From assembly GCF_018343545.2 (NCBI RefSeq), contig NZ_JAGYPE020000012.1:52301-116300 (forward strand): a DNA stretch of 64,000 nucleotides, given 5' to 3'. Made by a program: the position numbers and the translations under genes. Source of the DNA: Neobacillus citreus (GTDB taxonomy: Bacteria; Bacillota; Bacilli; Bacillales; Cytobacillaceae). The notes under the pieces were generated by a model, which searched no databases, was not told where the DNA came from, and worked only from the letters and a program-made list of their open reading frames with translations. Positions within the stretch are counted from its first letter, which is position 1; every line of letters begins with the position of its first letter. This document shows, in pieces, positions 1 through 7,646 of this stretch.

Positions 1-92
1 TGTCCGTCCTTCCCGAGATAAAATTAATAAAAGTTATTTTGCTTAATTATAGAATATTTACAAAAGATGTTTCTACTATTTAGAACAAATGA

Positions 93-117
93 AAAAGGCC
101 GGAAAAGTCCGGCTTTT
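93..117 (-). terminator. intrinsic terminator of ykyB
   Basis: Perfect 6-bp stem GCCGGA/TCCGGC with an AAAG loop at 98-113. Read on the minus strand it is followed by a run of five T, just after the ykyB stop codon. A shorter T run on the plus side could also serve an upstream plus-strand gene outside the window. Confidence 0.8.
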
Positions 118-123
118 AAACCA

Positions 124-603
124 CTATGAATATCTTTCACCCAACTTTTTAAAGATCGGTTTTTGATAGGTCCGAGGCCTTTTTTTCGGGCTGCCTGGCG
201 GAGGATCTAACTCGGTTATGCCTGTATAGGCCTGCAACAGGGCTTTTGCTGCATTAAGGGATAGTACTGCCTTTGGATTTCGGATATGTCCGTCCAATTT
301 TCCTAAATGAGGAAGATCCATAAAGTCACTCTTAGTAGGCGGAATGTGAAATAGGTAATTTCCGCATTCTACTAAAACATCGGATTGCTGCTGACTATTT
401 CTGGGATGTTCGGAAAAGTGAAGACCGACTTTTTTTGCTTTTCCTTCTTCAATCAATTTCTTTAATGATTCTTGTTTTAGTTTATACAAAAACTTGGGAT
501 TTGGCGCTGTCTTTGCATGCCGGTTCACGATAAAGACAGCTTGTGAGAGGTTTTCGATGGTTAGGTTTACTTTTTTATGGGGGGATTTCTGGTCGGGATT
601 CAA
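124..603 (-). CDS. ykyB: YkyB family protein
   Basis: Conserved Bacillaceae protein of unknown function, about 159 residues, matching B. subtilis YkyB in length and sequence, including the core ENLSQAVFIVNRHAKTAPNP and the segment around FHIPPTKSDF. The C-terminal part is Pro/Lys-rich (PPPGSPKKRPRTYQKP). An ATG two codons upstream (609) lies only 2 nt from the AAGGAG box, so the TTG at 603, with about 8 nt spacing, is the better start. No signal peptide or membrane segment is visible. It is transcribed away from the GGDEF-EAL gene and has its own terminator. Identity is secure; function is not known. Confidence 0.85.
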   Translation of the reverse strand: MNPDQKSPHKKVNLTIENLSQAVFIVNRHAKTAPNPKFLYKLKQESLKKLIEEGKAKKVGLHFSEHPRNSQQQSDVLVECGNYLFHIPPTKSDFMDLPHLGKLDGHIRNPKAVLSLNAAKALLQAYTGITELDPPPGSPKKRPRTYQKPIFKKLGERYS

Positions 604-812
604 AATCATATCTCCTTTCTTTTTTAGACAATTATATTATACCGTTTTTATTAGGAAAATAGAAATACAATAAGTAAAAGAGGAAAAACTTTCGTAGAAT
701 AGTCATTATTTTCTATAAATTACTTCCAATCAAATTATTTCGTTGTAAAATAAATTTAGAAATATGGTATAGGATAAGGAAAAAATTTTATTTTGTTCGT
801 GAGGATGATGAA

Positions 813-2915
813 ATGACCCAATTCAATCAGTTTTTTATAAGTGAAATTGAATCCGGGAAAGCCGGGCCTAAAATACAGGAAATCATCTTCGATATTATTT
901 TTCAATATATACAGGATATGGTATTTGTCGTCAAAGTGGAAGAAGGCCCAAGCTTTCGATACCTGTTTATCAATGAGGCGGGAATGAGAAAGGCAAACTT
1001 AAATGTGGAAGCGATAGGGAGGTCTTTTCAGGATGTTCTGCCAGAGGCTTCTGCCAAATCGCTTCAGCGAATGTATGAGAAACTATTAAAAAAAAGGGAA
1101 ATCATTACTTTTGACGATGTGTTTTATGGAGATAACGGGAAAGAGGTTTACGGGGAATCCATCTTAACTCCAATCTATGATGAGGATAACGCCATCCGTT
1201 ATATTGTTGCAGTTACAAGGGATATTACCGAATGGTCCCTTGAGAGAAAAAGAATCGCCGAAAGTGAGCAGCGTTATCGGTCTATAGTTGACCATAACTT
1301 GGATGCAATTATTATCATTAGCCCGGAAGGAAAAATAATCGAAGCAAACCCGGCTGCTGCTGTTTTGACGGGGTCATTGGAAAGGCATCTGTCAAATCGG
1401 TCGATTTATGATTTAATTGATGACCATGATTTGGAAAAGTTTAAAGGTCTTATCGAAGAGACGTGTTCCGGTTTTTCTCTTGAGTCACTGGATTGTAAAA
1501 TTTTGAACAATAAAGGGAAACGGCTCATTGTGCATATAAAAACAGTACCAATTGTCGTATACGGGGAAATAAACGGCGTCTACATAATTTTAAGGGATTT
1601 GTCAGAGCAGGCAAAAAACATGGAAATGATAAAATTCATGGCATTTCATGATCAATTGACAGGATTATATAACCGCCGGGCCCTGCTAGAACATTTAAAT
1701 GAACGTATCCCGGCTGACCATCATCCGGCAGAAGAGTTCGCCTTAATCACAATTGACTTGGACAGATTTAAATATTTGAACGATACGCTTGGACATTTGG
1801 CTGGTGATGAAATTTTAAAGCAGGTTTCCAACCGGTTATTACAATTCCAGAATGAATGCTGTTTTATTTACCGGGTTGGCGGGGATGAGTTTACTATTCT
1901 ATTGCTAAACACAAATCGCTCCGGGGCTAATTTTTTTGTAGGTAAGCTGCTTACTTCCTTTTCTCAATCCTTTTATTTTAATTCCCATGAGTATTTTATC
2001 TCTCCAAGCATTGGAATCAGCATGTACCCGAATGATGGGAAGGATGCAGAAATGTTAATTAAGAATGCAGATGAGGCGCTTTTTCGCGTTAAGGAGAGAG
2101 GCCGGGCCCATTACCAATTTTATCGATCAGATATGAATTCGTTATTTACCAATATTGTAACTCTGGAAACTCATCTAAGAAGAGCGATAGACAGGGGCGA
2201 GCTTACATTGTATTATCAGCCCCAAATAGATGTCCGGACCGGGAAAGCTGCATCTTTTGAGGCGCTTCTGCGCTGGAAGAATACAGAATTCGGCTGGATT
2301 TCCCCAGGGGTTTTTATTCCAATCGCTGAAGATACAGGCCTTATTGTTTCCATAGGGAATTGGGTAATAGAAAATGCCTGTAAACAGATTAAAAGCTGGA
2401 ATGATAAAGGGATCATGGGTATACGGATTGCCATAAATATTTCACCGAAACAATTTCAACAGCCTAATTTGGTTTCTTTTATTCAATCGATGATTAATAA
2501 ATATTCAATTCAGCCTACGTCATTAGAAATTGAAATTACTGAAGGCATTATGCGGGACATGAAGGAAACAATCCCCCTGCTAAGAAAGCTAAAAGACTTG
2601 GGGCTTTTAATTTCAGTTGATGATTTTGGAACAGAGTATTCATCGTTAAACTATTTGAAAAGGTTCCCGCTTGATTGTCTGAAAATCGACCAATCGTTCA
2701 TCAAGGAGATATTAGACGACGATAAGGATGCGGCAATCACATCGACCATTATCCACCTTGGCAGAAGCCTTGGCCTTGAAGTGATTGCCGAGGGCGTTGA
2801 GAGGAAAGAACAGGCTGAATTTTTGATTCAGGCAGGCTGCCACAAAATTCAAGGCTTTTATTATTCAGAGCCTATCCCGCCAGCCTTGCTGGAAGATCGT
2901 TTTTTAACTTTTTAA
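813..2915 (+). CDS. PAS-PAS-GGDEF-EAL c-di-GMP turnover protein
   Basis: Cytoplasmic sensor enzyme of 700 residues predicted to make and/or degrade cyclic di-GMP. Order: PAS (about 20-145), PAS (about 150-268, starting ESEQRYRSIVDHNLDAIIII), GGDEF (about 270-430, HDQLTGLYNRR then RVGGDEF) and EAL (about 445-698). The GGDEF signature is intact, but no RxxD inhibitory site is visible just upstream. The EAL domain keeps its metal and catalytic motifs: FEALLRW, NISPKQF, EITEGIM, DDFGTE, KIDQSFI, AEGVE and IQGFYYS, so phosphodiesterase activity is likely. The architecture resembles B. subtilis DgcW/YkoW. It sits where B. subtilis carries ykuC/ykuD. The start is ATG after GAGG. Its last 12 bp overlap the convergent ykuE gene. 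Confidence 0.92.
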   Translation: MTQFNQFFISEIESGKAGPKIQEIIFDIIFQYIQDMVFVVKVEEGPSFRYLFINEAGMRKANLNVEAIGRSFQDVLPEASAKSLQRMYEKLLKKREIITFDDVFYGDNGKEVYGESILTPIYDEDNAIRYIVAVTRDITEWSLERKRIAESEQRYRSIVDHNLDAIIIISPEGKIIEANPAAAVLTGSLERHLSNRSIYDLIDDHDLEKFKGLIEETCSGFSLESLDCKILNNKGKRLIVHIKTVPIVVYGEINGVYIILRDLSEQAKNMEMIKFMAFHDQLTGLYNRRALLEHLNERIPADHHPAEEFALITIDLDRFKYLNDTLGHLAGDEILKQVSNRLLQFQNECCFIYRVGGDEFTILLLNTNRSGANFFVGKLLTSFSQSFYFNSHEYFISPSIGISMYPNDGKDAEMLIKNADEALFRVKERGRAHYQFYRSDMNSLFTNIVTLETHLRRAIDRGELTLYYQPQIDVRTGKAASFEALLRWKNTEFGWISPGVFIPIAEDTGLIVSIGNWVIENACKQIKSWNDKGIMGIRIAINISPKQFQQPNLVSFIQSMINKYSIQPTSLEIEITEGIMRDMKETIPLLRKLKDLGLLISVDDFGTEYSSLNYLKRFPLDCLKIDQSFIKEILDDDKDAAITSTIIHLGRSLGLEVIAEGVERKEQAEFLIQAGCHKIQGFYYSEPIPPALLEDRFLTF

Positions 2916-3770
2916 AGTAAACACTGTAAGCTCTGGCTTGGCCATAAATCGGAAAGGCAGGCGTGTCGTTCCGATTCCCCTATTTACATAAAGATTTAGC
3001 TCATGGCCGCCGCAGACAATGTAATGACCTTCCTGATAAATCTTCGCAAAAGGCGGTATAACAAGAGCGCCGATAAACGGAAGTTTAACCTGACCGCCGT
3101 GACTGTGTCCGCTCAGCTGCCAGTCGATGGGGTATGAACTTGCCGTATCGGCCATATCTGGCGCGTGTGATAATAATATTTTAAAACAATTATTTGGCAC
3201 ATTTTTTATCGCTGTCGTTATATCAGGTCTGCCCAACATGCGGTCATCAATCCCAAGCAGGCTGATAAAACTGTTATCCTCTAAGGTAACTGAAACCGCT
3301 GAATTTAACAGGATAGTAAAACCCGCTGTGTTCATAATTTCCCGATATATTTCTGAGCCATAACCGCCATGATCATGGTTCCCATATATACAATACTTTC
3401 CTAATGGCGCATGCAATTTTTTTAGAATTGGCGCGAGCTGATTCGTTTTCAAATATTTATTTGGCTCGTCCATTAAATCGCCCGTAAAAACAATAATGTC
3501 CGGCTGGAGGTCGTTGATAGTATCAACTAAACCTGTAAACTTATCCAAGGTATATTGAAAACCAAGATGGGTGTCGCTGAATTGGACTATTTTTTTTCCA
3601 TTAAAGCTGCTGGGAATTCGTTCATGGATGATTTCCAATTGTTTAATTTCAAGAAGAGATGGTTCAATTCGATTTGCATAATAATATCCCCCAGCCCCCA
3701 TTCCGAGGACTGTTAGCAGGGAACCAAATGTTCTTTTAATAAACGTCCTCCGAGTTAAATTTTGAAACAT
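2904..3770 (-). CDS. ykuE: Tat-exported metallophosphoesterase YkuE
   Basis: Calcineurin-like metallophosphoesterase of 288 residues, clearly homologous to B. subtilis YkuE, an established TatAy-TatCy substrate found in the cell wall. The N-terminus has a twin-arginine signal (TRRTFIKRTFG) followed by a hydrophobic stretch to about residue 32. Metal-binding motifs are present in order: FSDTHLG, FTGDLMD, YGNHDHGG and LSGHSHGGQ. The C-terminus YVNRGIGTTRLPFRF matches YkuE. The upstream ribosome binding site is weak. The gene is convergent with the GGDEF-EAL gene and overlaps its 3' end by 12 bp. The physiological substrate is unknown. Confidence 0.93.
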   Translation of the reverse strand: MFQNLTRRTFIKRTFGSLLTVLGMGAGGYYYANRIEPSLLEIKQLEIIHERIPSSFNGKKIVQFSDTHLGFQYTLDKFTGLVDTINDLQPDIIVFTGDLMDEPNKYLKTNQLAPILKKLHAPLGKYCIYGNHDHGGYGSEIYREIMNTAGFTILLNSAVSVTLEDNSFISLLGIDDRMLGRPDITTAIKNVPNNCFKILLSHAPDMADTASSYPIDWQLSGHSHGGQVKLPFIGALVIPPFAKIYQEGHYIVCGGHELNLYVNRGIGTTRLPFRFMAKPELTVFTLKS

Positions 3771-3892
3771 TTTTATTACCAGCCTATTTTTTTATTAGAG
3801 TCCCTTATGTATTTTCAGGAAAAATAAAGCTTATTGCAAGAATAAAGGCTCATGTTAGTGTTTATTCTGAAAAATCATAAAAGATACCAATA

Positions 3893-3902
3893 AAAAGCAG
3901 CC
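3893..3902 (-). other. separated 3' half of the C39 gene terminator (arm plus U-tract)
   Basis: AAAAAGCAGCC on the plus strand reads GGCTGCTTTTT on the minus strand. This is the descending arm and T run of an intrinsic terminator whose complete hairpin lies at 4547-4565, directly after the minus-strand C39 gene. The two parts are separated by the 644-bp IS remnant, which fits insertion into the terminator followed by erosion of this second target copy. Confidence 0.6.
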
Positions 3903-3956
3903 TGGACGACGCATTTTGTTTTGTGTAAATCTATATGATTGTCTCTGCAACTAGGC

Positions 3957-4091
3957 CTGCTGATTTCCACTCCGGGCACTCGCTTTCCGCGGGGAGGTCC
4001 TGGAGCCTCCTCGGCGCTAAAAGCGCCTGCGGGGTCTCCAGTGACCTCTATATCCCGCAGGAGTCGAGTGCCCTCCGCTCCAATCAACAGG
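3957..4091 (-). repeat. GC-rich palindromic repeat, copy A
   Basis: About 135 bp bounded by imperfect inverted ends (CTGCTGATT / AATCAACAG) with internal arms CTTTCCGCGGGG, GAGCCTCCTCGGCGC, GGGGTCTCC and TCCCGCAGGAGTC. It is much more GC-rich than its surroundings. This type of repeat is familiar from many Bacillaceae genomes. Here it forms the inside of the 3' end of an IS1182-type remnant. Confidence 0.85.
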
Positions 4092-4133
4092 GAGACAATT
4101 CACCTGTATAGCAACACACATTTTCCAGCCCTG

Positions 4134-4251
4134 CTAGGGTGTTACAATCTTTTTCATATTTTGGCAGGCTGCAGTAAGAATTCGTGAGGAAATAATTCAT
4201 CAATTGAAACAAATTCACATCACTTTGGCTATTTACTTTTGGCTAAAACAT
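4134..4251 (-). pseudogene. IS1182-family transposase, N- and C-terminal scraps only
   Basis: Read on the minus strand from an ATG at 4251, the DNA matches the first about 70 bp of the transposase at 23188 (shared stretches AGCCAAAAGT and AATTTGTTTC), with a stop in place of codon 3. At about 4182 it jumps into the C-terminal coding segment (LTAACQNMKKI) and ends at a TAG at 4134. The whole catalytic region is gone. Certainly non-functional. Confidence 0.75.
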
Positions 4252-4312
4252 TGAATTCACCACTTATTTTATATTTATTTTTATTGTAGTTGAAGGTCTT
4301 AATTGTAAAACA

Positions 4313-4446
4313 CCTGTTGAATGGCGCGGAAGGCACGAAGACTCCTGCGGGAGTACGGGGCAGGGGAGACCCCGCAGGAGCGAAGCGACGAGGAGGCTCG
4401 CCGGCACGCCCGCGGAAAGCGAAGTGCCTGGAGTGCCATTCAACAG
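4313..4446 (+). repeat. GC-rich palindromic repeat, copy B
   Basis: About 134 bp, same family as copies A, C and D and in the plus orientation (GACTCCTGCGGGAGT ... GACCCCGCAGGAG ... CCCGCGGAAAGCGAAG), bounded by CCTGTTGA and TTCAACAG. It forms the inside of the 5' end of the minus-strand IS remnant, so copies A and B lie in inverted orientation around the transposase scraps. Confidence 0.85.
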
Positions 4447-4516
4447 ACTTGTTGAAAAGCCTAAAGATTAATAATATTGTAAAAAGCGGTGTATCACTAA
4501 AAAAAGAGCAAAAATA

Positions 4517-4546
4517 AAAGGCTATCGAAAGTTTTTCGATAGCCTG
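4517..4546. repeat. terminal hairpin of the IS1182-type remnant
   Basis: AGGCTATCGAAA / TTTCGATAGCCT forms an almost perfect palindrome at the edge of the element, next to the target hairpin. The same kind of terminal hairpin, with related sequence (TGTCGAGAAA core), occurs at both ends of the element at 22890-24308. Confidence 0.7.
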
Positions 4547-4569
4547 AGCAGCCGGGGTGGCTGCTTTTT
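4547..4569 (-). terminator. terminator hairpin of the C39 gene, interrupted by IS insertion
   Basis: AGCAGCC-GGGGT-GGCTGCT is a perfect 7-bp stem just after the stop codon of the minus-strand gene 4575-5417. On the minus strand the hairpin is not followed by a T run but by the IS end; the T run is found at 3893-3897 on the other side of the element. It probably no longer works as a full terminator, although the IS terminal hairpin may substitute. Confidence 0.65.
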
Positions 4570-4574
4570 GTCGT

Positions 4575-5417
4575 TTATTTGTAGCTGACGGCACGATTTT
4601 CTAGGGCATTCCATGAAGCGATAAATTGATCTTTGTTTACTTTGACTTGTTTTTTTCCTGAAAGTGGATCATTCAGATATACATGACCCTCGTCATAGCC
4701 GACGAGCAAGACGACGTGTAAATCAAGCGGTGTTTTTATAGATTCTTTTCCATGATTCCATGCTTCCCACCGATCTGGGAGCCGGTAATCACCTGTTGTC
4801 CAGATCACGACAGGAAACCCACTTGAAACATGTTCCAATATTTTTTCAAATGGCTGCTTGGTCAAATTAACGGCTCTCCCCGGCAGCTTTTGATTTATTA
4901 AATCAATCATTGGCTGCTCAAAAGCAGCATACCCCGGTTGTTTGCCGGTCATATCACCAACAAATCCGTGATCGGGATTCCCCCAATGCAAGAAATCACC
5001 TTTTGGTGATTTGATGAGCGGATCGGGGTCTTTTTTTATCAGCCGGTACAACTCCATTTTGTTTGTTTGAATCCCGGCGTAGTTTAGCATCATTGCAAGG
5101 CTGGTCACTTCACATCCGTTTCTAAGCTCAGGGGTTTGCCTGATTATGATAACGTCCAATAAAGTGGAGTCCTTCTTTACAAATGGCTTTGCTGTTTCCT
5201 TTTCTTGGCTTATATTTATGATCTGACTGTTTAAGTCATTTAAATTATAGGAGCGATTATCCTCTTTTGTAGAAGCAACGTTCTTGGGTTTTTCATCCTC
5301 AATGATCGGAGGCTCTTGCTTAATATTGTTTTGCTTAGAACTCACTTCGTAATTTTCATCAACATGGCTGCATCCAAGCAATGGAAGGATTAAAGCGAAC
5401 AGACTTAGCTTTTTCAC
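4575..5417 (-). CDS. C39-like cysteine peptidase family lipoprotein
   Basis: Predicted lipoprotein of 280 residues. A short charged N-terminus and hydrophobic segment end in the lipobox LLGC, with the acylated Cys near residue 16. A Lys/Glu/Asn-rich linker (to about 85) leads to a C39-type (YvpB-like) domain: Cys in RNGCEVTSLAMML, His in DLHVVLLVGYD, and Asp in YLNDPLSGK. These fit a papain-like Cys-His-Asp arrangement and an extracellular, membrane-anchored hydrolase; the substrate is unknown. The start is GTG at 5417 behind AGGAGG (an in-frame ATG is not available). It is monocistronic, with its terminator disrupted by an IS element downstream. Confidence 0.8.
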   Translation of the reverse strand: MKKLSLFALILPLLGCSHVDENYEVSSKQNNIKQEPPIIEDEKPKNVASTKEDNRSYNLNDLNSQIINISQEKETAKPFVKKDSTLLDVIIIRQTPELRNGCEVTSLAMMLNYAGIQTNKMELYRLIKKDPDPLIKSPKGDFLHWGNPDHGFVGDMTGKQPGYAAFEQPMIDLINQKLPGRAVNLTKQPFEKILEHVSSGFPVVIWTTGDYRLPDRWEAWNHGKESIKTPLDLHVVLLVGYDEGHVYLNDPLSGKKQVKVNKDQFIASWNALENRAVSYK

Positions 5418-5521
5418 ATCCTTACCTCCTCTTTTGAAGAGCTAAGAATATTGTTTGATTGTTTCTTTAGAGTTATAATGGTATCCTTTTGGCAAAGAAC
5501 AGACGGTAATACCTGTGCGTA

Positions 5522-5530
5522 TGGTATAAT
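5522..5530 (+). promoter_or_regulatory. extended -10 promoter of ykuI
   Basis: TGGTATAAT is a perfect TATAAT hexamer with an upstream TG one base away, 30 bp before the ykuI start codon. No good TTGACA is present at the -35 distance, as is common for extended -10 promoters. Confidence 0.5.
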
Positions 5531-5560
5531 GAAATTAACAATTTTTTGGAGGTACTTTGG

Positions 5561-6772
5561 ATGGATGCACTGGAAATACTCTCAAATCTAAATGATGTTT
5601 TTCCTTATTTCCAGCCGATTTTTAGTGCCGATGAACAGCGTGTAATCGCCTATGAAGTATTAGGAAGATATAAATCAGCAGAAAATGTTATAAGCTTAGG
5701 TCCGTTTTTTTGTGATGAACAAATTCCTGAAGAATATAAATTCGAAGTTGATTTGCTTTTAGTTCGAAAAGCGCTGGAAAAGGCAGAGGAGCTGGATGAA
5801 GATGTCAGCATATTCCTGAACCGGAATGCTGAGCTGCTTATGTATGGACATGGAGAACCATTTCTTCAGGAGCTTTTAGAATTCGAAAGCAAGGGTTTTA
5901 GGTTAAGTCGAATTGTTCTTGAAATTTCTGATCACAAATACTCAGGAGATTTAGACCAATTTGATAACCTTTTACAATATTATCGGACCTATGGAATTAA
6001 AATTGCCATTGCAAATCTTGGCAGTGAAAACCGTTTTTTCGAACGAATCGGGGAGCTTGAACCGGACATTTTAAAAATTAATTTAGAAGCTTTAAAATCA
6101 ACCTCAACTGGTACCAATTTCAATGATGTTTTATTTTCCGTATCGGTCCTTGCTAGAAAAATTGGAGCAACGCTCTTGTTTGAAAATATTGAGATGAGCT
6201 ACCAGCTGCAGTTTGCTTGGAAAAATGGCGGCCGTTATTATCAGGGTTTTTATTTGCACCCTCCAGCCGCGGAATTTATCAGCCGAGATTTCTTAAAACC
6301 CCGATTAAAGGAAAAATTCCATGACTTTATTGTATATGAAAAAAGAAAATTGGAAGCTGTTTATACAACTGCTGAATATTTTCAAGCAAAGGTTCAGGAA
6401 ATTGTAACGAAAAACCGGAAGTCCGGTTTTGAAGAGCTCCTGCATGTCCTGGGAAAAGAAATGGATCATATCGTCTTTCGGTTATATATTTGTGATGAAG
6501 ACGGCTTTCAAAAGTCGGCCAATCTTTTTAAGAAAGACGGAGGCTGGAGCATCCAGACTGAATATATCAATAAAAACTGGAGCTGGAGACCGTATTTTCT
6601 AGAGAACATCATCAAAATGCGGAATGAAAGAAAAGGCATATTGTCTGACCTATATAGTGATATTGAAACCGGCGAGCCGATTCGAACCTTTTCGTTTCCA
6701 ATCACTGGCAGTGAATATTTATTTATCGATATTTCATACCAATATTTGTTTGAACACGATCAATTGCTGTAA
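5561..6772 (+). CDS. ykuI: EAL-domain protein YkuI, probable c-di-GMP binding or degenerate
   Basis: Homologue of B. subtilis YkuI (about 403 residues): EAL domain about 1-250, then the YkuI C-terminal PAS-like domain (about 280-400, ending TFSFPITG...LFIDISY). In B. subtilis YkuI no phosphodiesterase activity was found, although its structure binds c-di-GMP. Here EVLGR keeps the EAL glutamate and FLNRNAE the asparagine. However, ITE has become ISD, the DDFG-type motif reads IANLG (first Asp to Ala, second to Asn) and KID reads KIN, so several metal ligands are missing. The start is the ATG at 5561; an upstream TTG frame only reads through the GGAGGT box. Monocistronic. Likely a sensor rather than an enzyme. 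Confidence 0.9.
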   Translation: MDALEILSNLNDVFPYFQPIFSADEQRVIAYEVLGRYKSAENVISLGPFFCDEQIPEEYKFEVDLLLVRKALEKAEELDEDVSIFLNRNAELLMYGHGEPFLQELLEFESKGFRLSRIVLEISDHKYSGDLDQFDNLLQYYRTYGIKIAIANLGSENRFFERIGELEPDILKINLEALKSTSTGTNFNDVLFSVSVLARKIGATLLFENIEMSYQLQFAWKNGGRYYQGFYLHPPAAEFISRDFLKPRLKEKFHDFIVYEKRKLEAVYTTAEYFQAKVQEIVTKNRKSGFEELLHVLGKEMDHIVFRLYICDEDGFQKSANLFKKDGGWSIQTEYINKNWSWRPYFLENIIKMRNERKGILSDLYSDIETGEPIRTFSFPITGSEYLFIDISYQYLFEHDQLL

Positions 6773-6836
6773 GAATAGAATGTGTCACGGAGTGGCAATT
6801 TAAAGATATAGTTTATCTTTAAAGGAGAAATGCTCA

Positions 6837-7073
6837 ATGACTCTTTTTGAAATGACGGTTGCCATTCTTATTGTTGGTATTTTGGCTGTCTCCCTCATTT
6901 ATACACTTGCCCTTGGCAGGCAGCAAAAAGCTTTGGAGGGTGAATTTGATACCCAGTTAGACAAAGGAATTCAAAAAAATGTATATGTCAAAAACCCTAT
7001 TTTTTTATCCTACGGCATCTTCTTTGCATTGACTTTATTTATTATACTTTTTATCGCCATCAGATTTTTTTGA
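6837..7073 (+). CDS. small membrane protein, unknown function
   Basis: Protein of 78 residues with two hydrophobic segments (about 8-26 and 55-76) separated by a charged loop rich in Glu, Lys and Gln. A strong AAAGGAG box lies 8 nt before the ATG and an intrinsic terminator follows directly, so it is very probably a real gene. I do not recognise a family. It lies between ykuI and ykuJ and is transcribed in the same direction. Confidence 0.7.
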   Translation: MTLFEMTVAILIVGILAVSLIYTLALGRQQKALEGEFDTQLDKGIQKNVYVKNPIFLSYGIFFALTLFIILFIAIRFF

Positions 7074-7105
7074 GAAGGTCTCAGTCAATGAGGGCCTTCT
7101 TTTTG
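7073..7105 (+). terminator. terminator of the small membrane protein gene
   Basis: AGAAGGTC ... GGGCCTTCT hairpin followed by TTTTTG, overlapping the stop codon region. Confidence 0.75.
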
Positions 7106-7298
7106 CGTTTTGAAAATTTTTTAGCCAATTTTTTCATTTTTATTTGGACAAATAGAGGACGTTATTTTATTCTTTTAATATTGGCATGTTTAAAAGATGA
7201 TTTTTTTATTGATGAAAATAATTCATTAGGATAGAAACATGTCAAATGCAAAACCTAATTTATAGAATTCTTGTTTGTGTTTGAAAGGAGATAAGCAC

Positions 7299-7535
7299 AT
7301 GTCACAGCTTCAAGGTATATTAACAAGATTAAAAAACCTTCAGGAACAATCCGCTAGCGGAGAGCCGGCGCAGCGTTATTTTGAGGTTAATGGGGAGAGG
7401 AAATGTCAAGTCACTTTCCATCCAAAAACAGAAACATTTGAGTTAGAGGTTTATTTTGAGAAGGAAAAACCAAAACGATATCAATTCGATAATATTGATA
7501 TGATTACAATCGAAATTTTTGACTTGATTCAATAG
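7299..7535 (+). CDS. ykuJ: YkuJ family protein
   Basis: Small cytoplasmic protein of 78 residues that matches B. subtilis YkuJ throughout, including RYFEVNGE and the C-terminus FDNIDMITIEIFDLIQ. Function unknown; structures of the family show a small alpha/beta fold. The ATG at 7299 follows GAAAGGAG with normal spacing; the in-frame extension upstream is not expected to be translated. It is followed by its own terminator. Confidence 0.9.
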   Translation: MSQLQGILTRLKNLQEQSASGEPAQRYFEVNGERKCQVTFHPKTETFELEVYFEKEKPKRYQFDNIDMITIEIFDLIQ

Positions 7536-7560
7536 GAGCCTGTATGGTTCCTTTTTTTTA
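7534..7560 (+). terminator. terminator of ykuJ
   Basis: GGAGCC-TGTAT-GGTTCC hairpin followed by eight T, immediately after the stop codon. Confidence 0.75.
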
Positions 7561-7646
7561 TCAAGGCAATCGCAATTTTTGGCATGAGGTCCGAAAACTA
7601 TGATAGAATAGGTCTGTAGAAAAACAAACATGAGGAGTTTTCGGTG

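Larger units (their letters stand above)
3903..4546 (-). mobile_element. internally deleted IS1182-family element (non-autonomous remnant)
   Basis: About 644 bp, oriented on the minus strand. From its 5' side (4546) it holds a terminal hairpin (4517-4546, CAGGCTATCGAAAA-type end), a GC-rich repeat (4313-4446), the first about 27 codons of an IS1182-type transposase joined to its last about 15 codons, then a second inverted GC-rich repeat (3957-4091) and an eroded end. Every block aligns in the same order with the longer element at 22890-24308, which identifies it as a deletion derivative of the same family. The intact end abuts the terminator hairpin AGCAGCCGGGGTGGCTGCT at 4547-4565. It cannot encode a functional transposase. 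Confidence 0.75.

Noticed and set aside
3875..4594. Several ORFs of 70-120 codons on both strands across the GC-rich repeats
   Set aside because: They are open frames produced by the GC-rich palindromes and disagree with each other between copies; the region is an IS remnant.
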